Counted from the stretch's first letter, positions 33,901 through 46,075 are shown. The stretch is 64,000 nucleotides of DNA from Euglena gracilis (GCA_039621445.1 CP154956.1:29642667-29706666), one strand, 5' to 3'. The notes: generated by a model from the letters alone, not told the origin. Translations and numbers: made by a program.

Positions 33901-36900
33901 AAAGAAGCAAAAAAAAAATGAAAAGAAAGCACTGCTTTAAGTGCTTTCTGGAGTTTGTCGTTTTGAGATTCTCCCAAAAAGCAGATTATGCGGGATCAAG
34001 CGGGATGATGCGGGATTATGCAGTTCGAATTTTCCCCCTGGAAGAAGACGCATTGAGAAGAAAACCCCCAAAACCAATTTCCACCATTGTTCACCTTGGA
34101 AATTACAGGGTGTTCAGAAATTCTTCTGGCTTGTCTCAAATTTGAACTCCTCAACCTCCCCTCCCCCCTGGGGAGGGGCCCTGCCTGGGAGGCATCCCAA
34201 AGTGAAACGAAGCCCGGTTGGCAAACCGCGCCGCCTGCACTGCGTCGCGCGTCTCCTGCCAGCGGATCAGGAAGGCGGCGGCGAACACGTCCCCCGCCCC
34301 CGTGGGGTCCACTGCAGGCTGGCCGGGGCGGGCCCCGGCCCTTCGGCCGAGGCCGTTGTTGAGGCGATGATGCACTGGGAATGTCAGCGTCACTCATACG
34401 CTCATTACCCCGCCCGCCGAAAATTCTCGGGGGGCTTTCTCCCCGGCTTGCAAGCCTTTCCCGAGGAAATTGGTTTCTCGGAAAAATCCGGTTGGGACCC
34501 CTCAAGGGGTCTCCAGCGTCGGGCCTCCCAGCTGCGGGTGGCATGAACCCTATCCAATGACAATCTGACCCTTATGGATTACCAGTGGACTCCCCTCAGC
34601 AGGGATGGATGGGAAGCCTTGAGGGGGGGGGGGGGGCGGACCCCCCACCCCGACCCAGAGGGGGGGGGGGGTGGGTCGGACCCCCCCCGCCTACCCCGAA
34701 ACTGAGGGGGGGGGGGGCGAAATTTTTCGATTTCATGGGGCCGGAAATCGGGTCGGAATCGGTCAAAAAACCCTGATTTTTCTTTGAAAATCGATCCAAA
34801 AATGCTCATTTTTTGAATTTTTTTGAACATGTTTTTGGGGGAAAACACCAACACATCAAAAAAATGGGCAATATGGCCAAAAGTCAGCAAAAGCGGTGTT
34901 TTTTGCTCATTTTCCGGCGCTGTGCGCCGGAAGAAAAATTTCTGCTATTTTTGGCACCTGTCAAGGAGGGGGGGTGGGGGGTCCGGACCCTCCCTCCCAA
35001 CATCTAGGGGGAGGGGGTGGTCCGGACCCCCCACCCCCTACCACCTACCTCAATACCGAAGGGCTTCCCATCCATCCATGCCCCTCAGAGGGTCTGGAGA
35101 GGGTCCAAGGCAAAAGCCCACTGACCGAGATTGGGCTCGGTGCTGCCCCCCCCCCTCCCCCCGGGGAACCGACCTTCCGCGGGCGCCGGGGCACCACCGC
35201 CGCCCCTGCCAGGTCTCAACGGCCGGGCGAGGGGGGACGTGGATCCGTTCGACGTGTACGGCGGAGTGCCCCGGGGCATGCCGGGGCATGGGAGGCGGAG
35301 CAACACCGGCAGTGGTGCGCGTGCACGCGTCGATGCCCCCTTTCCTCCTTCATGCCCACGAGAGGAGAGGGGCGCCGTATGCCCCAACGTCATGCACGAC
35401 GTCACGCGTACGATATGTCAGCATCCCTGGCCGCCAGCATCGGGTGTGTGAGGGCCTGGTCAGGGGGGGGGCAGGGTGGATGGGTCGGCCTGGTTGAGGG
35501 CCACTGAAGTTTTGTGTGGCTGCCCCTCCGCAGCGGTTTCTTTAGGACTGGGGGGGGGGGGGTCGGCACCCAACCAGCCTCCTTCGCCAGGTCCCCAGCC
35601 TTCAAAGAAACCTCAGGCCCCTCCGACCCCCCAGTCGGAAAATGGTGCTGCCATCGCGGTACTCCGTCAGCACCACGAGGGGCACCAAAGGGAAGACCGG
35701 GTCGAGGCGGCTCAAACAGGGTTTTTTTTTAAAGACCGGGGGGAGGGGGGGTCCCCCACCCACCCACCCCCTGGGAGCCCCACAAAAAAAATGGACAAAA
35801 ATCGCGAAAAGTGCCAAAAATAGCACTTTCAAAAATTTTCGGCGCCTTCGGCGCCGAAAAAGTATATACCCCCCTCCGGGGGGACCCCCCCAGGGGGAGG
35901 GGAGCTCGGCCGGACCCACCCTACCCCTCCCCCCTGGGGGTCCACAACTAAAAAAAACCCCTGGGCTCAAATCGCCGTCGAGGTCCTCCAGGGACAGGAT
36001 GAGCATGGCCAAGTGGGGCAACACTGCTGCCGGCCCCTCTCTCCACCTGCGATGCACCTCTGGGGTAAGGGGGATGCAGGCAAACCCGTTCAACGCGAGG
36101 CAATCATATTTGAAAATGATGCTGCCACACAAACAATTTGGTCAGATACACATGTATTTACACAAAAAACACACACATGTGTATACGTGCGTCCATGAGC
36201 ATATACATGTGTGGATGTTTTAAGAAAAGATCAACATAAACATGTGCACCATATATCCAAACATTGCACTGTTTCACATTATTACATCTTAGTGTGGATA
36301 TTTTAGACAAATAGGGGATGTATGAACTGAAATTCCCTGGGGTTGGAGTTTGAAGGATGGAAGAAACCAGATGAACATCATTGCAAGGTACAAACTCAAT
36401 TTGAACAAACATGCAAACCCCAAAGGGTGTATCCTTTGTGAGTGTGCACAACTGTGCAAATGGACAATTTTTTTAAAAAAATGACAGGTGAGACTCAGCC
36501 TTAACCTCCAACCTTCAACGTTGTGAGAATTCAATGGTGCACATTTGCGCAAACGGTCGGTGTATGCAAATTCGCACACCAACCATTTGTGCAAATGTGT
36601 AAAAGGGCCACATGTTCAAGCCGAAATTGGGGTGTTTGTGAAATTGCCCAAAAAGCTGGCCTGGGTGGTTTGCACATCTGCGCAATCTGACCACATGTGC
36701 AAATTCACAAGCCTGCCATTTAGAGGGGGCAGATTGGAAATCCTCCAAATGCGAGATATTTTGCAGAAATTAGATACAATTAAAAGACCAGCCCTTGGGA
36801 CCGAATTTGGCATCGGCTGTTGAGCCAAAGAAACCCATTTTTGACACCTGAAAAAATCAAAACAAACATCAGTTCCAGGTATTTTCCATACAACTTCAAT

Positions 36901-39900
36901 TTAAATGTGCCCTTCACCCCCAGTATATTAGGCCGAAAATGAGGCACCGTGGGAATGGATGTGTCAGCCGATTTTAAAAGCTTGGTGTTCAAGGGGCCAA
37001 AAAATACAATACACTGACACGCTTCATTTGACCTTCTCAGACATGCCGCAAAGCACCTCCACTTTGTGAACGCTGCTCTCCTGCTGTTTCCACTCTTCTT
37101 TTGTCTCAGAAAACCCCGCTGTCAAGGCTTCAAAATGAAAGCAACATTTCCGTTGGTATGCGCAATTCCACATCCACTGCTGGAATGGCGTAACTGCGTG
37201 CGCCAACCATCCAAAACCGCAATGTTTGTGAGGAGAGGTCCAGCACAGGAGTTGTGTTCCTGCTGCACGACCATTTGCGCAGTGGAGGCCACATACATCG
37301 TTTTTGCAGTTGTGCTGGTGTCGCAGAGCCTTGAACATCAATGGCGTAGTTGACTTGCCACCGAGCTCAACAGGCAACTTGTGGCAATCCTCCTGTGCTC
37401 TGTATCCCCCTCATCAAACCACCGCTGACAATCAATTTCTACGTTATTATTACTTTATTTGTTGCATGTGAATTTCCACTCCTTACGTAACCAGCTCTTC
37501 ATAATGTGCTGCAGGGCTGCAGAAAAAAGCAAATGGGTGGACCTGTCACCCCACCTCCAGAACACCACCTGGCACTGGCAGTTGCAATGGAGGAAATAGG
37601 GGGAGGTGAAGACCTCGGCTTTGTGCATTTTTGGTGAATTTCTCACTCGGGCGAGATAAATACCAGGGGTTTCACAACTCGGCGACAATTTTTTTTTCAT
37701 TCAGAGGGTCAAAAACACCAAATGTACCGTTCCCTTGGTGTCACCATCGGGAACTGTGAAAATCAAAAAAAAGGAGGGACGGCATGTCACAGCTCAAAAA
37801 CGTGGATCCCAACTCTCTAAAATAAAATAAAAATTTTCTTCTTTTTGTGTCGGTGCAAAAAACTACACACACCAACACAAAAAAGCTTAGTGCGAGTGGC
37901 GCCGCCTCAGTAAATGGTTGAGAGGGACCCAATTTAGTTAGGGGTAAATGTATTTCAGTTTAACACCTGCTTGTTGGGTGAAGGTGCACGTATCACATTC
38001 AGGCTCATGGGTCAGTGCCAAGGGAGGAGGCCGATCTTCCCAGCAGACTCCCACACCTCGTGGTACACCCGACCGTCGTCGCGGAACCGTCGCATCCAAC
38101 CCTGGGGCACCGCCGCCATCACGGTTTCGGGGCCGAAGGCACTCGCAAGGTCGCAGCAGGCAGTGCCCCCGATCACATCATCGCTTGCTGAAACCCAGAA
38201 ACCCTTTCCACGCCGAAAAAAAGCATTCATTCGTTTAAACCAGATTCCCCCTGGGCAGGCTTCTTTTTAGATTTGGACGGGTAAATCACCTCTTAAGGCT
38301 CTAAGGGGTCTGAAAACTTCACTTCAAAACCCCCCAAAATCGCGCCATCTGCAGGCATGCATTTCCCAAATGGGGGGGTTTGGCTTCGCACCAGAACCCG
38401 GAACCACCCTCCCCTCCCCTGCAGGGAGTCTGCCTATTAAAAGAAATCTAGAACAGGTGGCAATAACTCCATACTCTCAGACTGAAAGGGTCTAAATTAA
38501 TGGATTTGGACGAAAATTTCTGGTGCCTTCAGCTCGCGGGTTGGTTAATTTTGTTGGCAGCCTTTATCTATCTATCTACTGCCCCCCCAGGGACAAGTAG
38601 TTAAATGAGGGTTTAATCATTGGACAGGTCCCCAATTCCCCTGTGTTTTTGTGCTCCCCACTGGAGATGTCCCACACAAATGCAGTAATACACCACTGGG
38701 ACAGAAGTCTGACACCACATGGGATAGGGGTAGGATAGTTTCGGGACAGGGTTAGGGTTAGGGTTGGGGAGTAGGGTTAGGGTTTGGGATAGAGGCCAAG
38801 TTAGGCCTAAAATTTAGGCCGGACTTCGGCCCAACCCAAACCCAAATCCCCTTCGGAACGATAACCGTAACCAAGCCCTTCCCCGAAAAATAAATGGAAA
38901 ACACCAGAAAAGTACCGTCGAAACCCATCACTTTGTGCTTAAGAAGATGGACCTCTCCCCTCATTTAACTACCCCCCCCCCCCGGGCCGAGGGGGCAGTA
39001 GTTAAACAACCAACCAGTCACCACTCCACCTTGGGGCGTTCGCTCAGCAACGGTATGCTCTATACTTGGTTTGATCCCCAGCATTCATGCCTCCGACGCT
39101 CCAAGATATGATTGCGATCCGGGAAAAGGCAGATTTGAACATCTGTTCAAACACATGCACACACATTGCTACGCTCACAACCTAATCCCGAAGCAGAGGT
39201 GTCCCACCACCGCGGCGTATGGGGCTGTGCGGGAAAGCCTGGTGGGGGGTTGAACCCCCCACCACCCATGGGGGTTCGGAGCATACCATTGCTTAGCGAC
39301 CCCCCTGGGGGAGGGAGCGGGGTCACTTTCCACTCTGAAAAAACCTCAGTCACTTTTTCCCCAAAAACCAGTCAATCACTTTACCCCCCCCCCCCGCCGG
39401 GGGGGATCGGCCACTCTCAAATGCGCTTATGCTGGAAAGGCACTATGGTGACGCAAAGAGATTGGAGGTATGTTACGCCAACCAAAGGGCCCCCCCCGGG
39501 GGGGGGCCTTTGGTTGAATCAGGGGGTCAAATTTTTTTTGTGTTATTGATGGAATAGGGTTAGGGTTAAGAGTTAGGGTTAGGCCTAACTTATGGATTAG
39601 GGTTTGGTGCGCAAGTAAGGCCTGAAGTTAGGTCGAACTTGTGCACCTAACCCAATTCCTTCAATAACGCAAATTTTTTTCCGCCCCCTGATCCAACTGA
39701 AGGGCCCCCCGGGGGCCCTTCAGTTGGAGGCTGCCTTGTATTTATACATATATACATATACATATGCATGTACATATATATGCATATACATATAATATAT
39801 ATAATATTTTATACACATATATGTATGTATGTTATATATGTATGTATTTTTCAATCATTGTGAAGAGACAGAATGCCTGGGTGATAGAGCTTCGAATGCA

Positions 39901-41850
39901 GGCTTCTTTATGAGTCCCCCCCCTGGCGGGAGGTGGAGGGTCCCCCCCCACCCACCCAGGAGCGCGCGGGACCCCCCCCCCTGGGAGGGGGGGCAGGGAC
40001 CCCCCCCAAAATCGGGCCCGTTAAAGGCAATTTTCAAAAATTTTCGGCGCCTCCGGCGTGGGACCCCCCCTGGGGGGTCCGGCCCGGACCCACCCACCCA
40101 CCCCCCCTCCCCCCGGGGGGGGGGGGCTTCTGACTTAAAAAGAAGCCTGTTCAAGTGAGGAGCAGGCAATGAACATTCCCAAAAAAATCTCAAATATTTC
40201 CGGCGCCTTTGACGCCAGGCCAGCCACTTTTCATTTTCGGCCTATCCCCCCCTGTGGGGGGGGGCTCTTGGCCAGAAAGCCAGTCAGTCACTGAAAAAAC
40301 CAGTCAGTCACCCCCGGGGGGCTGGGGTGGGACAGGTGTTAAACAATGGTATGGTTCGGAGGTTCCTTGCACAGCCCAAGGAGGCGGGGCCAACAGAGAG
40401 CCGGGCGGGGGGGGGGGGGGGGAGCGGGGGCCACAGCCTGATTGTCGGCGACTTCGTTGGCGATGGGGCCCAACAGCACCGCCCGGGGGCAGCGCAGGGC
40501 AGCGGGGAGGTCCACAGCCTCGATGGCCCCCGCCGGGGTGGGGGGCGGGCCGCCGGCATGTGCACGTGTGTATGTGCATGTGAGTGTGTGTGGGTGTGTC
40601 CTGCTGTGTGTCTGTGTGAGATTTCGAATGGCAACCAATGTCATGCTCAAGAAACGCAGGATACACCCTCTGATCGCAGTGCACAAACAATAATGCCCAC
40701 TGTGAAAATGCCCTGTGTGACTGCACCCCACTGATGCAAACCATAGCACTCTGCCTGGGGATAGTTTTGCAATTGAAAAAACATTCAACAAAAAAGACAG
40801 CCAGCTCCGGAGGTCAGTGCCGGGGCGGCAGCGACCCGGCCATAGCAGTACTGGGTGCGGCCGGCGGCGGTGTACACGTTGGCGTACGTGGTGGTGGTGG
40901 CGCTGGGGAGCGCCAAGACCTCGGCCACCGCGCACAGCTCTGCAAGGTCGACGTCAGGGCCAGCACGGGTCACCACCGTGGGGCGCCGACCGAGGCGGCA
41001 GGAGGGGCTGCCTGGGGGCCTCCGGGCAACCCAGCCTCCAGCCTGGACTGACCCATAATGCACCTCCCCTCCCAGCGGTCCAGTCCAGGGGGGGGGGGGA
41101 GGGGATGCAACACGGACCCTCAAAAAAAAAAAAAACGCGACACAAACAAAACGCAAAACAACGCAAATAAACACAAAACAGCGCAAAAAAAAAGACGCAA
41201 ATTGCATGCAAATTCCTTCAGGAGATCCTCTGGAATGTACGCTTTTCCACTGGAGAGGACTTAGAAAAGTTTTCAGCTCCCCGGGGAATTTTTTTGTTCA
41301 ATCCAAAAACGACAAAAATGGACAGAATTTTTGGTCTCAGGAGAAAATCGGGGCCAAAAAGAGAGTTCTGTCATAGTCAAAAAGCTCTTCCAGCAAAAAT
41401 CCAAAAATCGCTGGGAAAAAAAAACAAAAAACAAAAAGCACACATTTTGCCAAATCGAGAAAAGCAAAAAAAAAACGCAAAAAACGCATTTGCTTTCCTT
41501 CCTTGCCCAGTCCCATCCCTGGACGATGTGTGTCCTGGTGCGCCGCTGTGTCTTGTCGATGCCTCCTTCCCCTCTCCGCATTGATGGACACCCAGCAGAC
41601 GCATCGGCACCCATGGGCGCCGGCCCGCCCACCCCACAGACCACCGTCTCACACGCGCCTCGGCCGGGCGGGCCGCCCCTCCGCGGAAGGCGGTCACGGC
41701 GGCGAAGCTGACGGTCCCCCCGAGGCGGTACGGCCCCCGCGCATCGGGGCCCAGCAGGTCCCGCGTGACGTGCCCCACGAGGAGCACGTCCGGGGCCTCC
41801 CCAGCGGCGGGGGACTCCCCTTGCGGGTCCGGCCCGGCCTCCGGTGCCAT
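27971..41850 (-). CDS. PfkB-family carbohydrate/inositol kinase, nine exons
   Basis: Exons on the minus strand: 41688-41850 (ATG), about 40812-40993, about 40444-40509, 38055-38149, 35967-36046, about 35635-35711, about 35215-35285, about 34217-34309, and from 28210 to about 28118 (frame open to a stop at 27971). Landmarks in order: VLLVGHVTRDLL, LGGTVSFAAVTA, TVVTRAGPDVDL, TTTTYANVYTAAGRTQY, AVLLGPIANEVAD, VMAAVPQGWMRRF, LPHLAMLILSLEDLDGDL, VVLTEYRDGSTIF, VHVERIHVPPRPAVE, VDPTGAGDVFAAAF and VAASFSIEQPGVGGIP. GAGD holds the anion hole and the catalytic Asp. Overall order and length (about 300 aa) match PfkB proteins related to plant inositol 3-kinase; the substrate is not proven. Introns 38150-40443 and 35712-35966 follow CAG...CTG; 36047-38054 is GT-AG. 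The last junction lies at a GCCAAC direct repeat without CAG/CTG. Confidence 0.9.
30180..33720. repeat. Tandem 798-bp repeat units with palindromes, in PfkB intron
   Basis: Two nearly identical 798-bp units lie at 31000-31797 and 31798-32595. Partial copies lie before (30180-30999) and after (33048-33668), with a degenerate copy at 32672-33000. Each unit carries TTAACCCTAACCCTATTCC, a long palindrome whose arms start CCAAAGAGTCGCCCAACTAG, and a cluster of 43-bp palindromic repeats. ORFs inside are not protein-like. Confidence 0.92.
31524..31672. repeat. 43-bp repeats with 13-bp hairpin arms
   Basis: Three copies of GTTCGAGGAGGAT, CAAT and ATCCTCCTCGAAC, separated by GTTGTTCGAGGTC-type spacers. 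Equivalent clusters lie at 32322-32470 and 33519-33668, with single copies near 30780-30860. Arms are perfect or differ by one base. Confidence 0.92.
35712..35966 (-). other. Nonconventional intron in PfkB gene, 8-bp duplication
   Basis: 255 bp, starting gccCAGGGGTTTTTTTTAG and ending TTAAAAAAAAACCCTGtttga. TTTGAGCC occurs at both edges, all 8 bases matching. The join reads DLSRLDPVF in frame. It is closely related to the ANKRD39 intron at 12769-13007, including GGCGCCTTCGGCGCC in the middle. Confidence 0.95.
38752..38794 (+). repeat. Interstitial telomere-type (GGGTTA)n
   Basis: A GGGTTAGGGTTAGGGTTGGGG run with one interruption. TTAGGG is the telomere unit of Euglenozoa and many other eukaryotes. 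Confidence 0.85.
39553..39583 (+). repeat. Second interstitial telomere-type tract
   Basis: AGGGTTAGGGTTAAGAGTTAGGGTTAGG with minor interruptions. Confidence 0.8.
39896..40154. mobile_element. Intron-like element copy in PfkB intron
   Basis: It starts atgCAGGCTTCTTTATGAG and ends CTTAAAAAGAAGCCTGttcaa. The flanks TTCGAATG and TTCAAGTG match at 6 of 8 positions. Ends and offsets are the same as in the coding-sequence introns, but here the element lies inside another intron. Confidence 0.7.
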
Positions 41851-41878
41851 ACGAGGTGGGGGGGGGCGACCGCCGGGC

Positions 41879-41880
41879 CT
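41879..41880 (-). promoter_or_regulatory. Candidate spliced-leader acceptor of PfkB gene
   Basis: CCCGGCCCCAG on the minus strand ends about 29 nt upstream of the ATG at 41850. Confidence 0.35.
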
Positions 41881-42033
41881 GGGGCCGGGAGAGGGGCGAG
41901 GCAAGGAAGCCGGGGAGGGCGCCCGGCTTCGGGTGCCGCACCGCCTCCGTTGTGGCAACGTGTTCGATCTCCGCCCGCCCCCTGAACGGTCCGCGACGCG
42001 ATGCAGTGTTCCGCATCGTTTGGGAAACTATTG

Positions 42034-42038
42034 CGGGC

Positions 42039-42069
<31 letters not shown>

Positions 42070-42118
42070 ATGAATGAATGAATAATCCATAAATAATGAA
42101 TAAATAAATAAATAAAAT
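42034..42118. repeat. (AAAT)n microsatellite
   Basis: AAATAAATAAAT run with some AATG and AATCC variants, between the PfkB start and the inverted-repeat complex. Confidence 0.9.
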
Positions 42119-43778
42119 AAATGTCTCACATTGGAGCACACATGGGAAACGGCAGATGGCGAAAGAGGAGGGTGGGTTGATGGACATTTTATAGAACACG
42201 GAGCATTTGGCCCAATTTGGCCTTCACCAGGTTTTGAATAATGCTGAGCTCTTTACGTTGTGCGTTTTTTTCACTGTAAAACCGAAAACGTAGCTCGGAT
42301 GCTAGGCAGAGGCAGAGGTATGGGAAGAAATTTTTGGTATGTTTTGGTCCTCATTTTCGGCTCAAAAACAGTTTTTACAGGTCCGGGAGGCCAAAAAAAA
42401 CATCGTTTCGGGCCAAATTTTTTTCAATTTTTTCGACTTTTTCACCTGTTTTTTGACCCTAACTCCATGGATTTCGGGCCCAAAACGGGGGGCCGGGGGG
42501 TCAAAAAAACGCTCATTTTGGGTAAAAAAAGTTTTTCTGGGTCCGGGAGGCCAGAAAACATGGTTTCGGGCAAAACAAAATTTTGACTTCTTTGACCCCA
42601 AATGGCCAAAAACAGCCAAATCAAACAGATCAAAACTGTACAAAACGGCCCCAAACGGCCGAAAAATGGCCGTAACTCGGGCGAGGCGGGGGAGTTGCAG
42701 GGAAATCAAAATACCGTTCGATGGGGCATTTTAAGGGCTTCAATTCAGGTCTCCGGACCTTTCCCTTGATTCCCCACCATTTTTGAGAAATTTCAGGAAA
42801 ATTGATTTTTGACCCCACAAAAACGGGCCAAAAATGGCTAAGTCACCAGCCTGCCGCGCTGTTTTGGGCCATAAATAGGCCATAGGCCAGGCGGGGAGTT
42901 GCGGGGAAATCATAGAAAGAGCATTTTAAGGGCTTCAATTTAGGTCTCCAGACAGTTCCTTTGATTTTGCTTCATATCCGAGATATTTTGGTGGCATCGA
43001 TTTTTTGACCCCGAAAACGGTCCAGAATGGCCCCAGAAATGGGCCGAAAAATGGCCGTAACTCGGGCTACACGAAGAGTTGGGGGGAAAAGAAACCATGG
43101 TTGGATAGGGCATTCCAAAAGCTTCATTTTTGCTCTCCGGACATTTTCTTTGATTTTGCTTCATTGTCGAGATATTTTGAAAAAAGCAAAAGATGGCAAA
43201 AGAACACCCCAAACTGGCCGTTTTGGGCCACAAAAGCACGCTGGAACACGGGCCAGGCCTGTCAGCGGCCAAAATGGAGAACGAAACGTACATCATTTCC
43301 GGAAATGTCGGTCTGACAAAATGTACACCCGGTGGCCCTCTATCACCCCCGAGATATTTTCGAAAAATCGATTTTTGACCGATTTTTGGACCCCGGCGAA
43401 ATGGCAGAGTCGGAAGGGGGGTGGTGGGCCAAAAAAAAAAATCCAACCCAGTTTGGACCCCTTCGCGGCTGAATAACTCGGGCTTGGTGGGGTGTTGGGT
43501 GTCAAACGGAGGTGATTCAGAAACTAGAACAGAAACCAGTCTCGTGACTGAAAAAAAATCCACAAACTGGGCCGGGATCATGGTGATAATCCGCGGTTTT
43601 CACAGTCTACTCAAAGGGGGGGGACTACCCCCCCTTTTCCCCGGTGGTAAGCTTCGCTCTTACCCCCCCCCTATGTCCAACGACCAGTAACCTCTGTCCT
43701 CTGACCGGGGGGGCGGTCATTGGACATAGGGTAATGACCAGAAAGGTGTCCTCTGGAGTTATGGCACGAAGCCGGGAC

Positions 43779-43920
43779 CCCTAACCCCCCCCCCTAACCC
43801 CCCCCCTACCCCCTAACCCCCCCCTAACGCCCCCCCCCTACCCCACTAACCCCCCCCCCCTAACCCCCCCCCTAACCCCCCCCCCACCCCCGAACCCCCC
43901 CCCTACCCCCTACCCCCTAA
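43779..43920. repeat. C-rich telomere-like degenerate array
   Basis: CCCCCCCTAAC-type units of variable C number resemble stretched CCCTAA repeats. Confidence 0.75.
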
Positions 43921-43980
43921 CCAGGTTTTGAATAGTGCTGAGCTCTTTATAAGCGCGCCCCCACCCCTTCATTGACCCCG

Positions 43981-44160
43981 ACCCGGCGGCCCGACGGCCC
44001 GGCAGCCCGGCGGCCCGGCCGGCGGTCCGGCCGGAGGCCCGGCGGCCCGGCCGGCGGCCCGGCGGCCCGGCGGCCGGCGGCGCCGGCGGCCCGGCGGTCC
44101 GGCCAGCGGCCCGGCGGCCCGGCGGCCAGGCGGCCCGGCGGCCTGGCGGCCCGGCGGCCC
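43981..44160. repeat. GGCCCGGCGG array
   Basis: Nearly pure G/C 8-9 bp units. An inverted counterpart lies at 50700-51001 and a third copy at 45959-46070. Confidence 0.9.
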
Positions 44161-44273
44161 GAAAAACGCTCGTTTTCGGATCAAAGCAGTTTTTCTGGGT
44201 CCGCGAGGCCAAAAAAACATCGTTTCGAGCAAAAAAAATTTTTGGGATTTTTTTCGACTTTTTTGACCCGGGG

Positions 44274-44985
44274 TCATGATGGCCATCCAGGGTCATGATG
44301 GCCATCCGGGGTCGTGATGGCCATCTGGGGTGATGATGGCCATCATGGGTCATGATGGCCATCCGGGGTCATGATGGCCATCCGGGGTCATGATGGCCAT
44401 CATGGGTCATGATGGCCATCCGGGGCCATGATGGCCATCCGGGGTCATGATGGCCATCCGGGGTCATGATGGCCATCCGGGGTCATGATGGCCATCATTG
44501 GTCATGATGGCCATCCGGGGTCATGATGGCCATCCGGGGTCATCATGGCCATCATTGGTCAGGATGGCCATCATTGGTCATGATGGCCATCCGGGGTCAT
44601 GATGGCCATCCGGGGTCATGATGGCCATCATTGGTCATGATGGCCATCCGGGGTCATGATGGCCATCCGGGGTCATCATGGCCATCCGGGGCCATGATGG
44701 CCATCCGGGGTCATGATGGCCATCCGGGGTCATGATGGCCATCATTGGTCCTGATGGCCATCCGGGGTCATGATGGCCATCCGGGGTCATGATGGCCATC
44801 ATAGGTCATGATGGCCATCCGGGGTCATGATGGCCATCCGGGGCCATGATGGCGAGCCGGGGTCATGATGGCCATCGTGGGTCATGAGGCCATTCCGGGG
44901 CCTTGATGGCCATCCGGGGTCATGATGGCCATCCGGGGTCATGATGGCCATCCGGGGTCATGATGGCCATCCGGGGTCATGATGG
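44274..44985 (+). repeat. 19-bp minisatellite, left array
   Basis: About 37 units of CATGATGGCCATC plus either CGGGGT or ATTGGT. The two unit versions are interspersed. Other arrays are at 46076-46615 (same strand, mostly the ATTGGT type) and 49723-50585 (inverted). Confidence 0.93.
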
Positions 44986-45560
44986 CGGGTCGAAAAACGC
45001 TCGTTTTCGGCTCAAAAACAGTTTTTCTGGGTCCGGGAGGCCAAAAAACATCGTTTCGGGCAAAAAAAAAATTTCAATTTTTTCCGACTTTTTCGACCCG
45101 GTTTTGACCCAAAGTCAATGGGTCGGCGGCCCAAAACGGGGCGCTGGCGGGTCGAAAAACGCTCGTTTACGGCTCAAACACAGTTTTTCTGGGTCCGGGA
45201 GGCCAAAAAACATCGTTTCGGGCAAAAAAAATTTTTTCTATTTTTTTCGACTTTTTCGACCCGGTTTTGACCCAAAGTCAATGGGTCGGCGGCCCAAAAC
45301 GGGGCGCTGGCGGGTCGAAAAACGCTCGTTTTCGGCTCAAAAACAGTTTTTCTGGGTCCGGGAGGCCAAAAAACATCGTTTCGGGCAAAAAAAATTTTTG
45401 CGATTTTTTTCGACTTTTTCGACCCGGTTTTGACCCAAAGTCAATGGGTCGGCGGCCCAAAACGGGGCGCTGGCGGGTCGAAAAACGCTCGTTTTCGGCT
45501 CAAAAACAGTTTTTCCGGGTCCGGGAGGCCAAAAAACATCGTTTCGGGCAAAAAAAAATT
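44986..45560 (+). repeat. 163-bp satellite, left array (about 3.5 copies)
   Basis: Each unit includes AAACGCTCGTTTTCGGCTCA, a GGTCCGGGAGGCCAAAAAAC segment, an A/T-rich stretch and CCCAAAGTCAATGGGTCGGC. Spacing between copies is 163 bp. Confidence 0.93.
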
Positions 45561-46075
45561 TGGCAGGGGGGGGAGGGGGGGAGGGGGGGTTTTCCCCCAG
45601 GGCTCTTACCCATAAAGGGATAAGAGCTCAGCGACACCCCCACCTATAAACCCCCCTCAGGCCGACCAACCAAACCGGGACCAATAAACCCCCCCCTTCG
45701 GGGAAGAAAAATGAAAGCCGCCGGGGACGATTTTTTCGGCCACAAACCACCCAAAAACTGATTTTTTGGCAATTTTTTGACACCTACCGTCATCAAAAAT
45801 GCCATTTTTGACCAAATTTGCCAAAATTGCCAATTTGGGGGGGGTTGGGGTCATATTGGGGGGGGGTCGAATTCACCAACAATTCCGGGACCTATAAACC
45901 AGGTTTTGAATAGTGCTGAGCTCTTGATAAGCGCACACCCACCCCTTCATTGACCATCCCGGCCGGCGGCCCGGCGGCCCGGCCCGGCCCGGCCGGCGGC
46001 CCGGCCCGGCCCGGCCCGGCCCGGCCCGGCCCGGCCGGCGGCCCGGCGGCCCGGCGGCCCGGCCCGGGGTCAGAT

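Larger units (their letters stand above)
39286..40352 (+). mobile_element. G-tract TIR element interrupted by other insertions
   Basis: The left part 39286-39444 (ACCATTGCTTAGCGACC to GGCACTAT) and the right part about 40177-40352 (TCCCAAAAAAATCTCAAA to GTGTTAAACAATGGT) match the two halves of the element at 17455-17799. The roughly 730 bp between them contain a CCAAAGGGCCC palindrome pair, (TTAGGG)n, AT-rich microsatellite and the element at 39896-40154. Confidence 0.6.
38150..40443 (-). other. Nonconventional intron in PfkB gene, 2.3 kb
   Basis: It starts aatCAG and ends CTGcgac (one base shorter than usual), with CGAC repeated at both edges. The join gives NEVADLASAF in frame. The intron contains (TTAGGG)n tracts and nested TIR elements. 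Confidence 0.7.
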
